Shown: positions 1-6,903 of the stretch, one piece after another
Layout of the letters: every line of letters begins with the position of its first letter
How positions within the stretch are numbered: the first letter of the stretch is position 1
NCBI GenBank assembly: GCA_002395865.1
Contig: DGVE01000160.1
Coordinates: 1 to 14,221 of the forward strand
Reading direction: 5' to 3'
DNA from: Lachnospiraceae bacterium UBA4292
GTDB lineage: Bacteria; Bacillota; Clostridia; Lachnospirales; Lachnospiraceae
DNA length: 14,221 nt
Program-made: the position numbers and the translations under genes
The notes under the pieces: generated by a model
The model's database searches: none
The model's input: the letters and a program-made list of their open reading frames with translations, nothing else
Told to the model about the DNA's origin: nothing

Positions 1-43
1 CCTGATTAAGAGTCAGGTGCTCTACCAACTGAGCTAGAAGCGC
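1..43 (-). tRNA. tRNA-Lys (anticodon CTT), 5' part only
   Basis: The minus strand reads as the 5' half of a tRNA: a 7-nt acceptor strand GCGCTTC, then TA at positions 8-9, a D arm GCTC/GAGC with loop AGTTGGTA, and an anticodon stem CCTGA/TCAGG enclosing CTCTTAA, which gives anticodon CTT (lysine, AAG codons). The variable loop, T arm and 3' acceptor strand lie beyond the left edge, so the gene is cut by the window and not necessarily broken. A near-consensus promoter sits just upstream. Isotype is read from the anticodon alone. Confidence 0.93.
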
Positions 44-63
44 TTGTTTTTCGCAGTGGTGCT

Positions 64-92
64 ATAATACCCCCCTTTAAGCAAAATGTCAA
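64..92 (-). promoter_or_regulatory. Promoter for the tRNA-Lys gene
   Basis: On the minus strand a perfect -35 TTGACA (87-92) and a -10 TATTAT (64-69) are separated by exactly 17 nt. The predicted transcription start falls near 57, about 14 nt before the tRNA 5' end. The spacer ends in a run of six G. A 9-bp inverted repeat (79-87 with 99-107) brackets the -35 element. Confidence 0.85.
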
Positions 93-158
93 GCGGAAAT
101 TTTGCTTTTTTTCAAAAAAATTAAAACAAATTTTGTTGTTCCAAAATTCATTTTCCTG

Positions 159-187
159 TTGTTTTTACCCAAAATGTCTGCTATGCT
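159..187 (+). promoter_or_regulatory. Probable promoter for the AI-2E family transporter gene
   Basis: A weak -35 TTGTTT (159-164) and a -10 TATGCT (182-187) are spaced 17 nt, with TGC directly before the -10, which makes an extended -10 element. It lies in an AT-rich stretch about 40 nt upstream of the start codon and faces away from the tRNA promoter. The matches are only partial, so this is a reasonable but unproven call. Confidence 0.5.
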
Positions 188-226
188 AATGGGTAGCCAT
201 TAAAAACGGGAGGTGAGACACCAGCT

Positions 227-1495
227 ATGACGGATCCGGACATCAAAGATTCGGCCCCGGCAGGGTCCACGAACAACCATCAGTTCGAAACAAACAGAAA
301 GTATTACATCATAAGCGTATACGCGATGGTCGTCATAACCATCTGCGCCCTGCTCATAAAGCTCATATTCTCTCTGGAGGCCGTGAGCAGCTTCATCGGC
401 AAATATTTCACCGCTCTGACACCGGTCGTTGCGGGCTTTTTCATTGCCTACCTGTTAAATCCACTCGTGAACGTGATCGACAGGAAGTGGCTCTCGAAGA
501 TGATCAAAAAGAAGCGCTTTCCCAGATTATCCAGATACCTGGCCATGGTGGTCTCCTACATCATCGTCATCGGCGCCATCATAGTCATCATGGTATTCCT
601 GCTCCCGCAGCTCTCAAACAGCGTCACAGACCTTGTGATCAAGCTGCAGCAGTGGTATCTGAGAGCGTACGATCTCGCCGAGGAGATGCAGGTCAAATAC
701 CCGTCGGTGGATTTCCCCTTTATATTGGAGAAGGTCCAGACCGCGTTTAACGATCTTCTGAGCACCGACCGCCTTACCATTCTCGCGACCAATGTCATCC
801 CGACGCTCTTCTCGTCGGCCATGGCGGTTCTGAGGACACTCTACTACTTCCTCTTCTCGATAATGGTATCGGTATACGTGCTCGCCGACAAGCAGCGACT
901 CATCCGCAACTTAAAGAGGCTCACGAAGGCGATCTTCAAGCCCCGCAGGGCGGATGTTATAATAGAAGTCGGCACCATGAGCCACAGGATCTTCTCCAGC
1001 TTCATCGCGGGCAAATCCCTCGACTCACTGATCATCGGCATCCTGTGCTTCATACTCATGTCGATCTTCAACATGCCGTTCGCTCTCATCATCAGTATCA
1101 TCGTGGGCATCACGAACATGATCCCCTATGTCGGTCCCTGGATCGGAGCCATCCCCGGCTTCTTCATCATATTCATCACCGACCCGCTCCAGTCGCTGTT
1201 CTACGCGCTGTTGATATTCGCGCTTCAGCAGTTTGACGGACTTTATCTGGGACCGAAGATCCTCGGCAACTCCACGGGACTTCGCCCCGTATGGATCATC
1301 TTCGCCATATCGATCGGCGGCGCCATGGGCAATTCCTTCCTCGGAAGCGCTCTGGGCATGTTCCTGGGCGTTCCCGCAGTCGCAGTAGTCGCAAACCTTC
1401 TCGACCGCTGGGTGGAGAGACAGAACAAGGTGCACGACGCACAGCGCGCTCCCGAACCCGAGGCTCTTCCCGAGGAAGCCTCCTCGGCGCAGTAA
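227..1495 (+). CDS. AI-2E family transporter (PF01594, PerM/YdbI-like membrane protein)
   Basis: A 422-residue multi-pass membrane protein. A hydrophilic N-terminus (1-24) precedes hydrophobic segments near 27-48, 62-80, 106-126, 198-220, 263-316, 322-337 and 354-390. The family's most conserved region is present: ITNMIPYVGPWIGAIPG (296-312) and QQFDGLYLGPKILGNSTGL (334-352). The tail (400-422) is acidic and Ala/Pro rich. The family was named after a proposed autoinducer-2 exporter (TqsA); other members are linked to Na+/H+ exchange or have no known substrate, so the transported compound here is unknown. The ATG start is supported by GGGAGGTG (208-215), 11 nt upstream. The gene is monocistronic, with its own putative promoter and a hairpin terminator immediately after it. 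Length is a little above the family's usual 350-400 residues because of the two hydrophilic ends. Confidence 0.9.
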   Translation: MTDPDIKDSAPAGSTNNHQFETNRKYYIISVYAMVVITICALLIKLIFSLEAVSSFIGKYFTALTPVVAGFFIAYLLNPLVNVIDRKWLSKMIKKKRFPRLSRYLAMVVSYIIVIGAIIVIMVFLLPQLSNSVTDLVIKLQQWYLRAYDLAEEMQVKYPSVDFPFILEKVQTAFNDLLSTDRLTILATNVIPTLFSSAMAVLRTLYYFLFSIMVSVYVLADKQRLIRNLKRLTKAIFKPRRADVIIEVGTMSHRIFSSFIAGKSLDSLIIGILCFILMSIFNMPFALIISIIVGITNMIPYVGPWIGAIPGFFIIFITDPLQSLFYALLIFALQQFDGLYLGPKILGNSTGLRPVWIIFAISIGGAMGNSFLGSALGMFLGVPAVAVVANLLDRWVERQNKVHDAQRAPEPEALPEEASSAQ

Positions 1496-1514
1496 AACTC
1501 ATTTCAAAGATCAT

Positions 1515-1548
1515 AAAGCCGCAGACCGGTATGGCCTGCGGCTTTTAC
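1515..1548. terminator. Hairpin terminator between convergent genes
   Basis: A 10-bp perfect stem (AAAGCCGCAG, 1515-1524, with CTGCGGCTTT, 1536-1545) encloses an 11-nt loop. It sits between the stop of the transporter gene (1495) and the stop of trmB (1554). A short T-rich tract follows on the plus strand; the minus side has only TTT from the stem, so termination is probably stronger for the plus-strand gene, with possible use by both. Confidence 0.75.
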
Positions 1549-1553
1549 GTCTT

Positions 1554-2201
1554 TTATCTCTCCGGCGGGGCAATGATCATCTTGTTTATGCAATTGCCCC
1601 TCGAGGAGAACTTCTCCTCGTACTCTGTCATTATATTTCCCTCGTTCATCACCGGATCGTTGTGAAGATCCCAACTCAGGCCGAGTATCCTCCATCCCGC
1701 GAGCTGCGCGCTCTTTACGGAAAACTCGAAGAGCTCTGTATTGTCGGTCTTGAACTCTATGACCGCGCCTTCCGCCATGATCTGCTCATATCTGCGCAGA
1801 AACTCCACACTCGTCAGTCTGCGCTTCGCGTGTCTGGCCTTGGGCCACGGGTCGGAGAAGTTGAGATATATACCGCTCACCTCACCGGGCGCGAATATCT
1901 GTGTGATATATTCCGCGTCAAAGCACAGAAAATACAGATTGTCGCACTCCATCTCTTCCCTCTTCCTCACGCCCTTTATGAGTGCGGAGGAATACTTCTC
2001 GATGCCGAGGAAGTTCCTGTCCGTATCCCTCGCGGCAAGTCCCGTTATGAACTGCCCCTTTCCCATTCCTATCTCAAGGTAAAGCGGCCGGTTCTTACCG
2101 AACACCTCCTGCCAATTACCGCGGTGTTTCTGCGGATCCTGTATCACGAACCGGTTTACGAGCATCTCTTCCTTCGCACCGGGCACATTTTTAAGTCTCA
2201 T
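1554..2201 (-). CDS. trmB: tRNA (guanine-N7-)-methyltransferase TrmB
   Basis: SAM-dependent enzyme that makes m7G46 in the variable loop of tRNAs, acting in the cytoplasm. With the start chosen here it has 215 residues, normal for the family. The Rossmann-fold SAM site reads EIGMGKG (43-49). The TrmB signature FSDPWPKARHAKRR spans 115-128. FKTDN (150-154) and TEYEEKF (192-198) are further hallmark motifs near the active site and C-terminus. The reading frame continues to a GTG at 2225, but the ATG at 2201 gives the family's standard N-terminus (MRLKNVPGAKE) and has GGGAG eight nt upstream, so I prefer it. A TTTACA/TATAAT promoter lies 40-68 nt upstream, divergent from the carboxypeptidase gene. 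It is monocistronic and converges on the upstream transporter gene. Confidence 0.96.
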   Translation of the reverse strand: MRLKNVPGAKEEMLVNRFVIQDPQKHRGNWQEVFGKNRPLYLEIGMGKGQFITGLAARDTDRNFLGIEKYSSALIKGVRKREEMECDNLYFLCFDAEYITQIFAPGEVSGIYLNFSDPWPKARHAKRRLTSVEFLRRYEQIMAEGAVIEFKTDNTELFEFSVKSAQLAGWRILGLSWDLHNDPVMNEGNIMTEYEEKFSSRGNCINKMIIAPPER

Positions 2202-2240
2202 GTTCCTCACTCCCTGTGTGTCCACCGAAATTTACGGGTC

Positions 2241-2269
2241 ATTATAGACCATCGGGACATTTTTGTAAA
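2241..2269 (-). promoter_or_regulatory. Promoter for trmB
   Basis: On the minus strand, -35 TTTACA (2264-2269) and a perfect -10 TATAAT (2241-2246) are spaced exactly 17 nt. The predicted start of transcription is near 2234, leaving a 5' leader of roughly 33 nt before the ATG at 2201. If this holds, the alternative GTG at 2225 would sit only about 9 nt into the message, which again favours the internal ATG. Confidence 0.85.
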
Positions 2270-2301
2270 TAGGGCGCATATTACGCACATTTCGAAGTTT
2301 A

Positions 2302-2330
2302 TTGACAAAATCACGTTTCTGGGGCATACT
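2302..2330 (+). promoter_or_regulatory. Promoter for the DUF1461-carboxypeptidase gene
   Basis: A perfect -35 TTGACA (2302-2307) is followed after 17 nt by CATACT (2325-2330), which matches the -10 consensus at four of six bases. The transcript would start near 2337, only about 20 nt before the ATG at 2357, so it would carry a very short leader. It stands back to back with the trmB promoter; the two -35 hexamers are 32 nt apart. Confidence 0.65.
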
Positions 2331-2356
2331 TAAAGGCCGGAGGCAAGGTACAAAAC

Positions 2357-4339
2357 ATGAAAGTTCTTCGAATATTATTCACTGTTATAGGAGCCTTCTC
2401 GCTGGTCGCCGCGATACTCGTGGCCTGCATACAGATCTGCTGCTTCGGTGATATGTCCTTCTACCGGGACGAATATAAAAAATACGACTGCGCGCAGGCC
2501 GTCGGCATGGATATCGACGATCTGATGGATGTGACCGTCATAATGACCGAATACCTGCAGGGTAAGCGGGAGATGCTCACAGCGCCCACCACTATGTGGG
2601 GCGAGCAGCGGGACTTCTTCAATGACCGCGAAAGGGCGCATATGGTCGATGTACAGGCGCTAAATGCGTCATCCGTCAAATTCATGGTCCGCGCATTCAT
2701 AACAGCTGTCGTGATGATCTTCTGCTTGGCGTGCATGATCACAGGCGATCACCCTATAAGAAGCTTTTTTAAGCATCTGTGCTGGGGAATGATCGGCGGA
2801 ACGGCTCTTTTTGCCGCTGCTGTGGGTATCGGCGCCGCTGTCGTATCGACCGACTTCGACAAATACTGGAGGATGTTTCACTCGATCTTTTTCACGAACG
2901 ACCTGTGGCTTCTGGACCCGAACACGGACATGCTCATAAACATCGTGCCGCTCGGTTTCTTCAACGATCTGGTTGCCAAAATCGCCGTGATGTTCGCGTG
3001 CATGATAGGCGCTCTTCTGTTTCTTTGCATCGCAACACTTATCATTTTCCGTATTCCCGGCAGAAAGAAGAGCAGATCCCTCTTCTACCTGTGCCTGTGC
3101 GCAGCCATCATGCTGCCGCGCCCCATGAACGTGACAGCCGACGGCGGGCAGCCTCAGATAAGCTCTGCAGCCGCTATCGTAATAGAGCGCACCACGGGTA
3201 CGGTGCTCTACGCTAAGAACGAGACCACGGCGCAGTTTCCCGCGAGCACCACGAAGGTCATGACCGCACTGCTCGCGTTCGAGAACCTGAACTTAAATGA
3301 CACTCTCACATTTTCAAAGAAGGCGATAAACTCACTTCCCACCGGAGCGAGCCACATAGGTATGAAGCCCGGAGAACAGATAAGCATAGAAGACGCCATG
3401 TACGGTCTTCTCCTACCTTCAGCCAATGAGGTGGCGAACGCCCTCGCGGAGGCGGTCAGCGGCTCCATGAATGATTTCGCGAAGCTGATGAACGAAAGAG
3501 CCGCGCAGCTGGGCTGTGTGAACACCTCCTTCGCCAATCCGAGCGGTCTGCACGACAGCTCGCACTACACCTGTGCCGCGGATCTGGCCAGAATTTTTTC
3601 CGCGTGCATCGCGATACCCGAATTCGTGGAGATCGACTCCACCCCGACGCACATAATACCCGCGACGAATCTTGTGGATGAGACCCGTCCAATGCGAACC
3701 ACTCACGAGATGATGCGTCCCGACAGCAAATACTACGACGACCGTGTGATATGCGGAAAGACCGGCCACACCGCCGAGGCGGGAGCATGTCTCATAACAT
3801 ACGCTGCAAGCTCGGGACTGGAGCTCATAGTAGTCACCATGCACGCGGAGAACGGCGCGCAGTACACGGATACCTCCGCGCTTCTCGACTACTGCTTCTC
3901 GACCTACTCACTGACCGGAGCCGCAGTCCTCACTCCCCTTCTGTTCTCCACGGAGGAAGGCGCTCTCGATGCCTTCGCGCAGAGCCCGCGCCCGGCGCTC
4001 TACAGCGTGGAGAATACTCCGCTCATCCTTCCCAAGGATCTTTCGGAGTGCACGATAGATACCGATATTGAAAGCGGGACCGTCACCGTGCTCTTTAACG
4101 GGCTGATACTCGGGACTGCCGCGATAAACAAAAACACCGATCTTCCCACCGAGCAGCCCCTCCTCGACCCCGAGGAGCCCGCGCCGCCTCCTGAGAAGAC
4201 CGATCCCGTGCCCTACTATATAGCTGCTGCCGTCATCTGCGCGGTGATACTGACCATCGTACTCATCATCCTCTTCTCCGACAGGGGCCGCGGCAAGAGA
4301 GCCCACAGGAGAAAGACAAAACGCGAAAAGTCGTTTTGA
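2357..4339 (+). CDS. TIGR01906/DUF1461 membrane domain fused to D-Ala-D-Ala carboxypeptidase (peptidase S11, DacF/PBP5-like)
   Basis: A 660-residue two-part protein. Residues 1-235 look like the TIGR01906/DUF1461 family: helices near 5-27, 108-129, 141-164 and 206-231, with two extracytoplasmic loops, the first holding the conserved-looking YLQG and ERAHMVDVQ stretches. Residues 236-260 are a basic patch (RKKSR) and a hydrophobic run resembling the signal peptide of a secreted enzyme. Residues 265-515 are a serine DD-carboxypeptidase, which removes the terminal D-Ala of peptidoglycan pentapeptides: SxxK is S297-TT-K300, SxN is S355-A-N357, KTG is 468-470. A weaker PBP5-C-like region and a Pro-rich linker (600-618) lead to a final helix (619-641) and a very basic tail. 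The predicted topology is consistent, with the catalytic domain outside. AAGG 8 nt upstream supports the ATG. The S11 call is secure; the DUF1461 call rests on recognition without a search. Confidence 0.9.
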   Translation: MKVLRILFTVIGAFSLVAAILVACIQICCFGDMSFYRDEYKKYDCAQAVGMDIDDLMDVTVIMTEYLQGKREMLTAPTTMWGEQRDFFNDRERAHMVDVQALNASSVKFMVRAFITAVVMIFCLACMITGDHPIRSFFKHLCWGMIGGTALFAAAVGIGAAVVSTDFDKYWRMFHSIFFTNDLWLLDPNTDMLINIVPLGFFNDLVAKIAVMFACMIGALLFLCIATLIIFRIPGRKKSRSLFYLCLCAAIMLPRPMNVTADGGQPQISSAAAIVIERTTGTVLYAKNETTAQFPASTTKVMTALLAFENLNLNDTLTFSKKAINSLPTGASHIGMKPGEQISIEDAMYGLLLPSANEVANALAEAVSGSMNDFAKLMNERAAQLGCVNTSFANPSGLHDSSHYTCAADLARIFSACIAIPEFVEIDSTPTHIIPATNLVDETRPMRTTHEMMRPDSKYYDDRVICGKTGHTAEAGACLITYAASSGLELIVVTMHAENGAQYTDTSALLDYCFSTYSLTGAAVLTPLLFSTEEGALDAFAQSPRPALYSVENTPLILPKDLSECTIDTDIESGTVTVLFNGLILGTAAINKNTDLPTEQPLLDPEEPAPPPEKTDPVPYYIAAAVICAVILTIVLIILFSDRGRGKRAHRRKTKREKSF

Positions 4340-4352
4340 TATGCCTTAACAA

Positions 4353-4390
4353 AAAGTGTCATCCTTCGAGATAGCTCAGGATGACACTTT
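4353..4390. terminator. Bidirectional hairpin terminator
   Basis: A perfect 13-bp stem, AAAGTGTCATCCT (4353-4365) with AGGATGACACTTT (4378-4390), and a 12-nt loop that can itself pair GAG with CTC. It lies between the stops of convergent genes (4339 and 4392); the stop codon of the minus-strand exonuclease is one base away from the stem. The minus side has five T in a row, the plus side TTTATTATTT, so it plausibly serves both transcripts. Confidence 0.88.
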
Positions 4391-4391
4391 A

Positions 4392-5321
4392 TTATTTCTT
4401 CGCGCTGTTCTTTTTATCCCTTATGCTCTGTGCCCCCTCCTCATCGGTGAGCTTCTGGGTTTTTACGATGAAGACCCTTCCGCCGGGAGCCTTCTTCACT
4501 CTTATCTTTCCCTTCACGAAGCCGTGATCGGGGCAGTAGCAGAGGCTGTAGTACTGCTTTCCGTTCGTGGAGAACCACCTTATCTTCTTGCGAAGCGGTC
4601 TTCCGCACACGCAGCAGGCGCATCCCGTCACTATGCGGTCGTTCATCGCTCCCTCGCGGTCCGCAAAAGGCCTCGAGATAAATTTCGTATAGGTTCCGAA
4701 GTTCAGATATATCTCATCATCATCGGTCTTCGGAAGCACGTGGTAGTCCACTGACACATACCTTCCGAAGGCGTCCATATCTATGTGTCTGAACACCTCC
4801 GCGGTGTACAGAGCGTCCACATAAGCGCTGTGGAAATGCGTATTCTCGTCCGACTCTATACCTAAAAGCTCCGCGGCGCCCTTCAGATTTATCCTCTCCC
4901 TGCCGTCCTGATACTGCAGCGAGAACAGCTTCTGCAGATCGTAGAAGAACAGAGGGAAGCCGAAGCCGGGCCTTATGCGATAGTAATCGCAGTTGTTCTG
5001 AAGCTCGGTCAGATCCATATCGCCCCATGTGCAGAATCTGTAGTCGCTGCCGCAGAAGCTTATGAAATCCCGGTAGACCGTCTTGAACTGCTCCCCCTCC
5101 TCGCGAAGAAGCTTATTGTCGATGCCGGTGACCTCTTTGATCTTGTAGTGCACCCTCTTGTATATACTCGGAGCCACATATCTGTGGAATCGGCCGATCT
5201 CATTGCCTTTTTCGTCGACTTTAACAGCACCCACCTCGATTATCTCGAAGGCGGGCGCATTTCCTTTCGGATGTCCGTTATAGCTCTGATTCCATTCCAG
5301 ATCAAAAATAATGTAATTCAA
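4392..5321 (-). CDS. DEDDh-family 3'-5' exonuclease with C-terminal Cys-rich (zinc-ribbon-like) module
   Basis: A 309-residue protein. The N-terminal two thirds is an RNase T/DnaQ-fold exonuclease: ExoI motif DLEWN (D7, E9), ExoII around TWGDMDLTEL (D101 or D103), and ExoIII HSAYVDAL (H164 and D169), so all DEDDh catalytic residues appear present. It resembles the KapD/Eri1-like group that trims RNA or DNA 3' ends; the actual substrate is unknown. Residues 234-266 carry C234, C236, C237, C239, C261, C263 and H266, arranged like a zinc ribbon, followed by a basic stretch, which suggests nucleic-acid binding. The start is a TTG at 5321: no ATG is available near the conserved N-terminus, and GGGAG (5328-5332) lies six nt upstream. 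The gene begins 13 nt after the stop of the sugar transferase and is probably co-transcribed with it. It ends at a strong hairpin. Confidence 0.85.
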   Translation of the reverse strand: MNYIIFDLEWNQSYNGHPKGNAPAFEIIEVGAVKVDEKGNEIGRFHRYVAPSIYKRVHYKIKEVTGIDNKLLREEGEQFKTVYRDFISFCGSDYRFCTWGDMDLTELQNNCDYYRIRPGFGFPLFFYDLQKLFSLQYQDGRERINLKGAAELLGIESDENTHFHSAYVDALYTAEVFRHIDMDAFGRYVSVDYHVLPKTDDDEIYLNFGTYTKFISRPFADREGAMNDRIVTGCACCVCGRPLRKKIRWFSTNGKQYYSLCYCPDHGFVKGKIRVKKAPGGRVFIVKTQKLTDEEGAQSIRDKKNSAKK

Positions 5322-5327
5322 ATCGAG

Positions 5328-5332
5328 CTCCC
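5328..5332 (-). promoter_or_regulatory. Ribosome binding site that fixes a TTG start
   Basis: GGGAG on the minus strand stands six nt before TTG (5319-5321), the first codon of the exonuclease. The translation from this TTG begins directly with the family's first beta strand and the ExoI motif, so any later start would remove catalytic residues D7 and E9. Confidence 0.75.
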
Positions 5333-5334
5333 AT

Positions 5335-6759
5335 CTATCTGCTGCCGCTTCTCTTGAACACTACAGCGAAGGTCTTCAAAAGGATCTTCAGATCAAGCGC
5401 CAGAGACCAGTTGTCGATATAGCTGAGGTCCAGTCTCACGACCTCCTCGAAATCCTCTATATCGCTCCTTCCGCTGACCTGCCACATGCCGGTAAGACCG
5501 GGCTTTAAGCTCAGTCTTCTCTTATGGTAGGGACTGTATTCCTTGAACTCATCCACTGTCGGCGGTCTGGTGCCGACCAGACTCATATCACCTTTTAATA
5601 TGTTCCAGAACTGGGGCAGCTCGTCGATTGAGGTCGCTCTGATGAACTTGCCTACCTTCGTGATGCGGGGATCGTCCTTCATCTTGAACATGGCGCCCTT
5701 CATCTCGTTCTGGGCCATGAGCTCCTTTTTTCTCTCCTCGGCATCCCTGTACATCGAGCGGAACTTGTAGATGTAGAAATACCTTCCATTCCTTCCGACC
5801 CTCTTCTGCTTAAATAACAGCGGTCCGGGGGACTCTATGAGAAGAGGCACCGCCACAAAAGGCGTTATGACTATCGTTACCGCAAGTCCGACTATCGCCC
5901 CCGCTATATCCGCGAGCCTCTTGATGAACATCATGTTCCATGAGAATGTCTTCGCGGAAAACTCCACCGTGGGGAAGCCGTGCACGTACGCGATGCGGCT
6001 GGACATGGCCTTCATGCCGTCGAGCAGGTTGATGTTCACATATACCACGATACCCATCTCCTCGATGGAGCTTATAAAATCCTTCAGGCTCTTGCCCGTA
6101 TCGTAGGGAACATTGATAAACACCTCATCGCAGATGCTGGTGCGCAGATAATCCATTATACTGTTGTAATTGGCCACCACGGGAAATGAACCGACCTTCT
6201 CGCCCACTCTGTCCTCGTCGAGTATGCACACGCCCGCGATCCTGCGGCCCCACTCATTGGCTGCGGAGAGGCTCTCCACGACCTCCTCCACCCTGTCGGA
6301 GCTGGTGATGAGCAAAAGCTGTGACACGCCCTTGCCGTGCAGCTGGTTTTTGGCAATGCTTTTGATCACCGAATTGATGATGAGCATCACGACGGTATTT
6401 ACCGCAACGGACATGACCGCTGCACCACGCGAGGTGTCCTCACTGTTTTTGCCCGCGTACAGTATAAGCGTGAACACGAGGATGATAAAGAAATTGTTCC
6501 TTACACAGTAGAATATCTCATCTATCAGGCCGCGGTTTATCAGGTTTCCCTCCACATTCGTAAAGAGGCACACCACAACGTAGGCTATCAGGAACACATA
6601 TGTCATATATATGAGACCTTCTTTATAATTATCGCCGATACTGCGCTGCATTATCAGAATATCCCATAAATATTTGCCGGCCGCCACACTTGCCAGAAGC
6701 CCCAGCATATCAAAGAGCATCACTATCAGCCCGGGAGCCTTGGATTTTCTGCTTTCCAT
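5335..6759 (-). CDS. Polyprenyl glycosylphosphotransferase (exopolysaccharide-initiating sugar transferase, WbaP/CpsE-like)
   Basis: A 474-residue membrane enzyme of the kind that transfers a sugar-1-phosphate from a nucleotide sugar to undecaprenyl phosphate, the first step of capsule or exopolysaccharide units. Four helices (about 11-31, 50-68, 89-105, 113-133) precede a cytosolic nucleotide-binding-like domain (about 140-265, CoA-binding-domain-3 type). The catalytic bacterial sugar transferase domain (PF02397) covers 279-474: the membrane re-entrant segment 283-305, FKQKRVGRNG (316-325), YKFRSMYRDAEE (331-342), DPRITKVGKFIRATSIDELPQ (363-383), SLVGTRPP (393-400) and the C-terminal KPGLTGMWQVSGR (419-431). 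The sugar cannot be read from the sequence. The start ATG has AGGAAGG 14 nt upstream, a long spacing, but an in-frame stop just upstream rules out a longer protein. An extended -10 promoter precedes it. No other polysaccharide genes are next to it. Confidence 0.94.
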   Translation of the reverse strand: MESRKSKAPGLIVMLFDMLGLLASVAAGKYLWDILIMQRSIGDNYKEGLIYMTYVFLIAYVVVCLFTNVEGNLINRGLIDEIFYCVRNNFFIILVFTLILYAGKNSEDTSRGAAVMSVAVNTVVMLIINSVIKSIAKNQLHGKGVSQLLLITSSDRVEEVVESLSAANEWGRRIAGVCILDEDRVGEKVGSFPVVANYNSIMDYLRTSICDEVFINVPYDTGKSLKDFISSIEEMGIVVYVNINLLDGMKAMSSRIAYVHGFPTVEFSAKTFSWNMMFIKRLADIAGAIVGLAVTIVITPFVAVPLLIESPGPLLFKQKRVGRNGRYFYIYKFRSMYRDAEERKKELMAQNEMKGAMFKMKDDPRITKVGKFIRATSIDELPQFWNILKGDMSLVGTRPPTVDEFKEYSPYHKRRLSLKPGLTGMWQVSGRSDIEDFEEVVRLDLSYIDNWSLALDLKILLKTFAVVFKRSGSR

Positions 6760-6812
6760 CAGAGTTTTTCAAACCTTCCTCTTTTAGTCCTTCATCCTTT
6801 CGGATTCGTTAT

Positions 6813-6841
6813 ATCATACCACAATCCTTTATTTCTTGCAA
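6813..6841 (-). promoter_or_regulatory. Promoter for the sugar transferase-exonuclease operon
   Basis: On the minus strand, -35 TTGCAA (6836-6841) and -10 TATGAT (6813-6818) are spaced 17 nt, with TGG directly before the -10 (extended -10). The predicted transcription start is near 6806, giving a leader of about 47 nt. It lies immediately downstream of the leuA terminator, as expected for a separate transcription unit. Confidence 0.85.
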
Positions 6842-6859
6842 TACGGGAGATTCGGAGGT

Positions 6860-6889
6860 AAAAAACCGCCGGGAAGACCCCGGCGGTTT
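6860..6889 (-). terminator. Intrinsic terminator of leuA
   Basis: On the minus strand an 8-bp all-GC stem (CCGCCGGG with CCCGGCGG, 6879-6886 and 6866-6873), which A/T pairs can extend, encloses a 5-nt loop and is followed by six T (6860-6865). It starts about 15 nt after the leuA stop codon. Confidence 0.92.
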
Positions 6890-6903
6890 AAAGTCATGCT
6901 GTT

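Noticed and set aside
2177..2225. Upstream GTG start at 2225 for trmB
   Set aside because: It would add eight residues not seen in the family, and the predicted transcript starts only about 9 nt before it; the ATG at 2201 has its own Shine-Dalgarno.
1662..2333. Plus-strand open frame (223 codons) opposite trmB
   Set aside because: It mirrors trmB, crosses the trmB promoter, and has no protein-family features.
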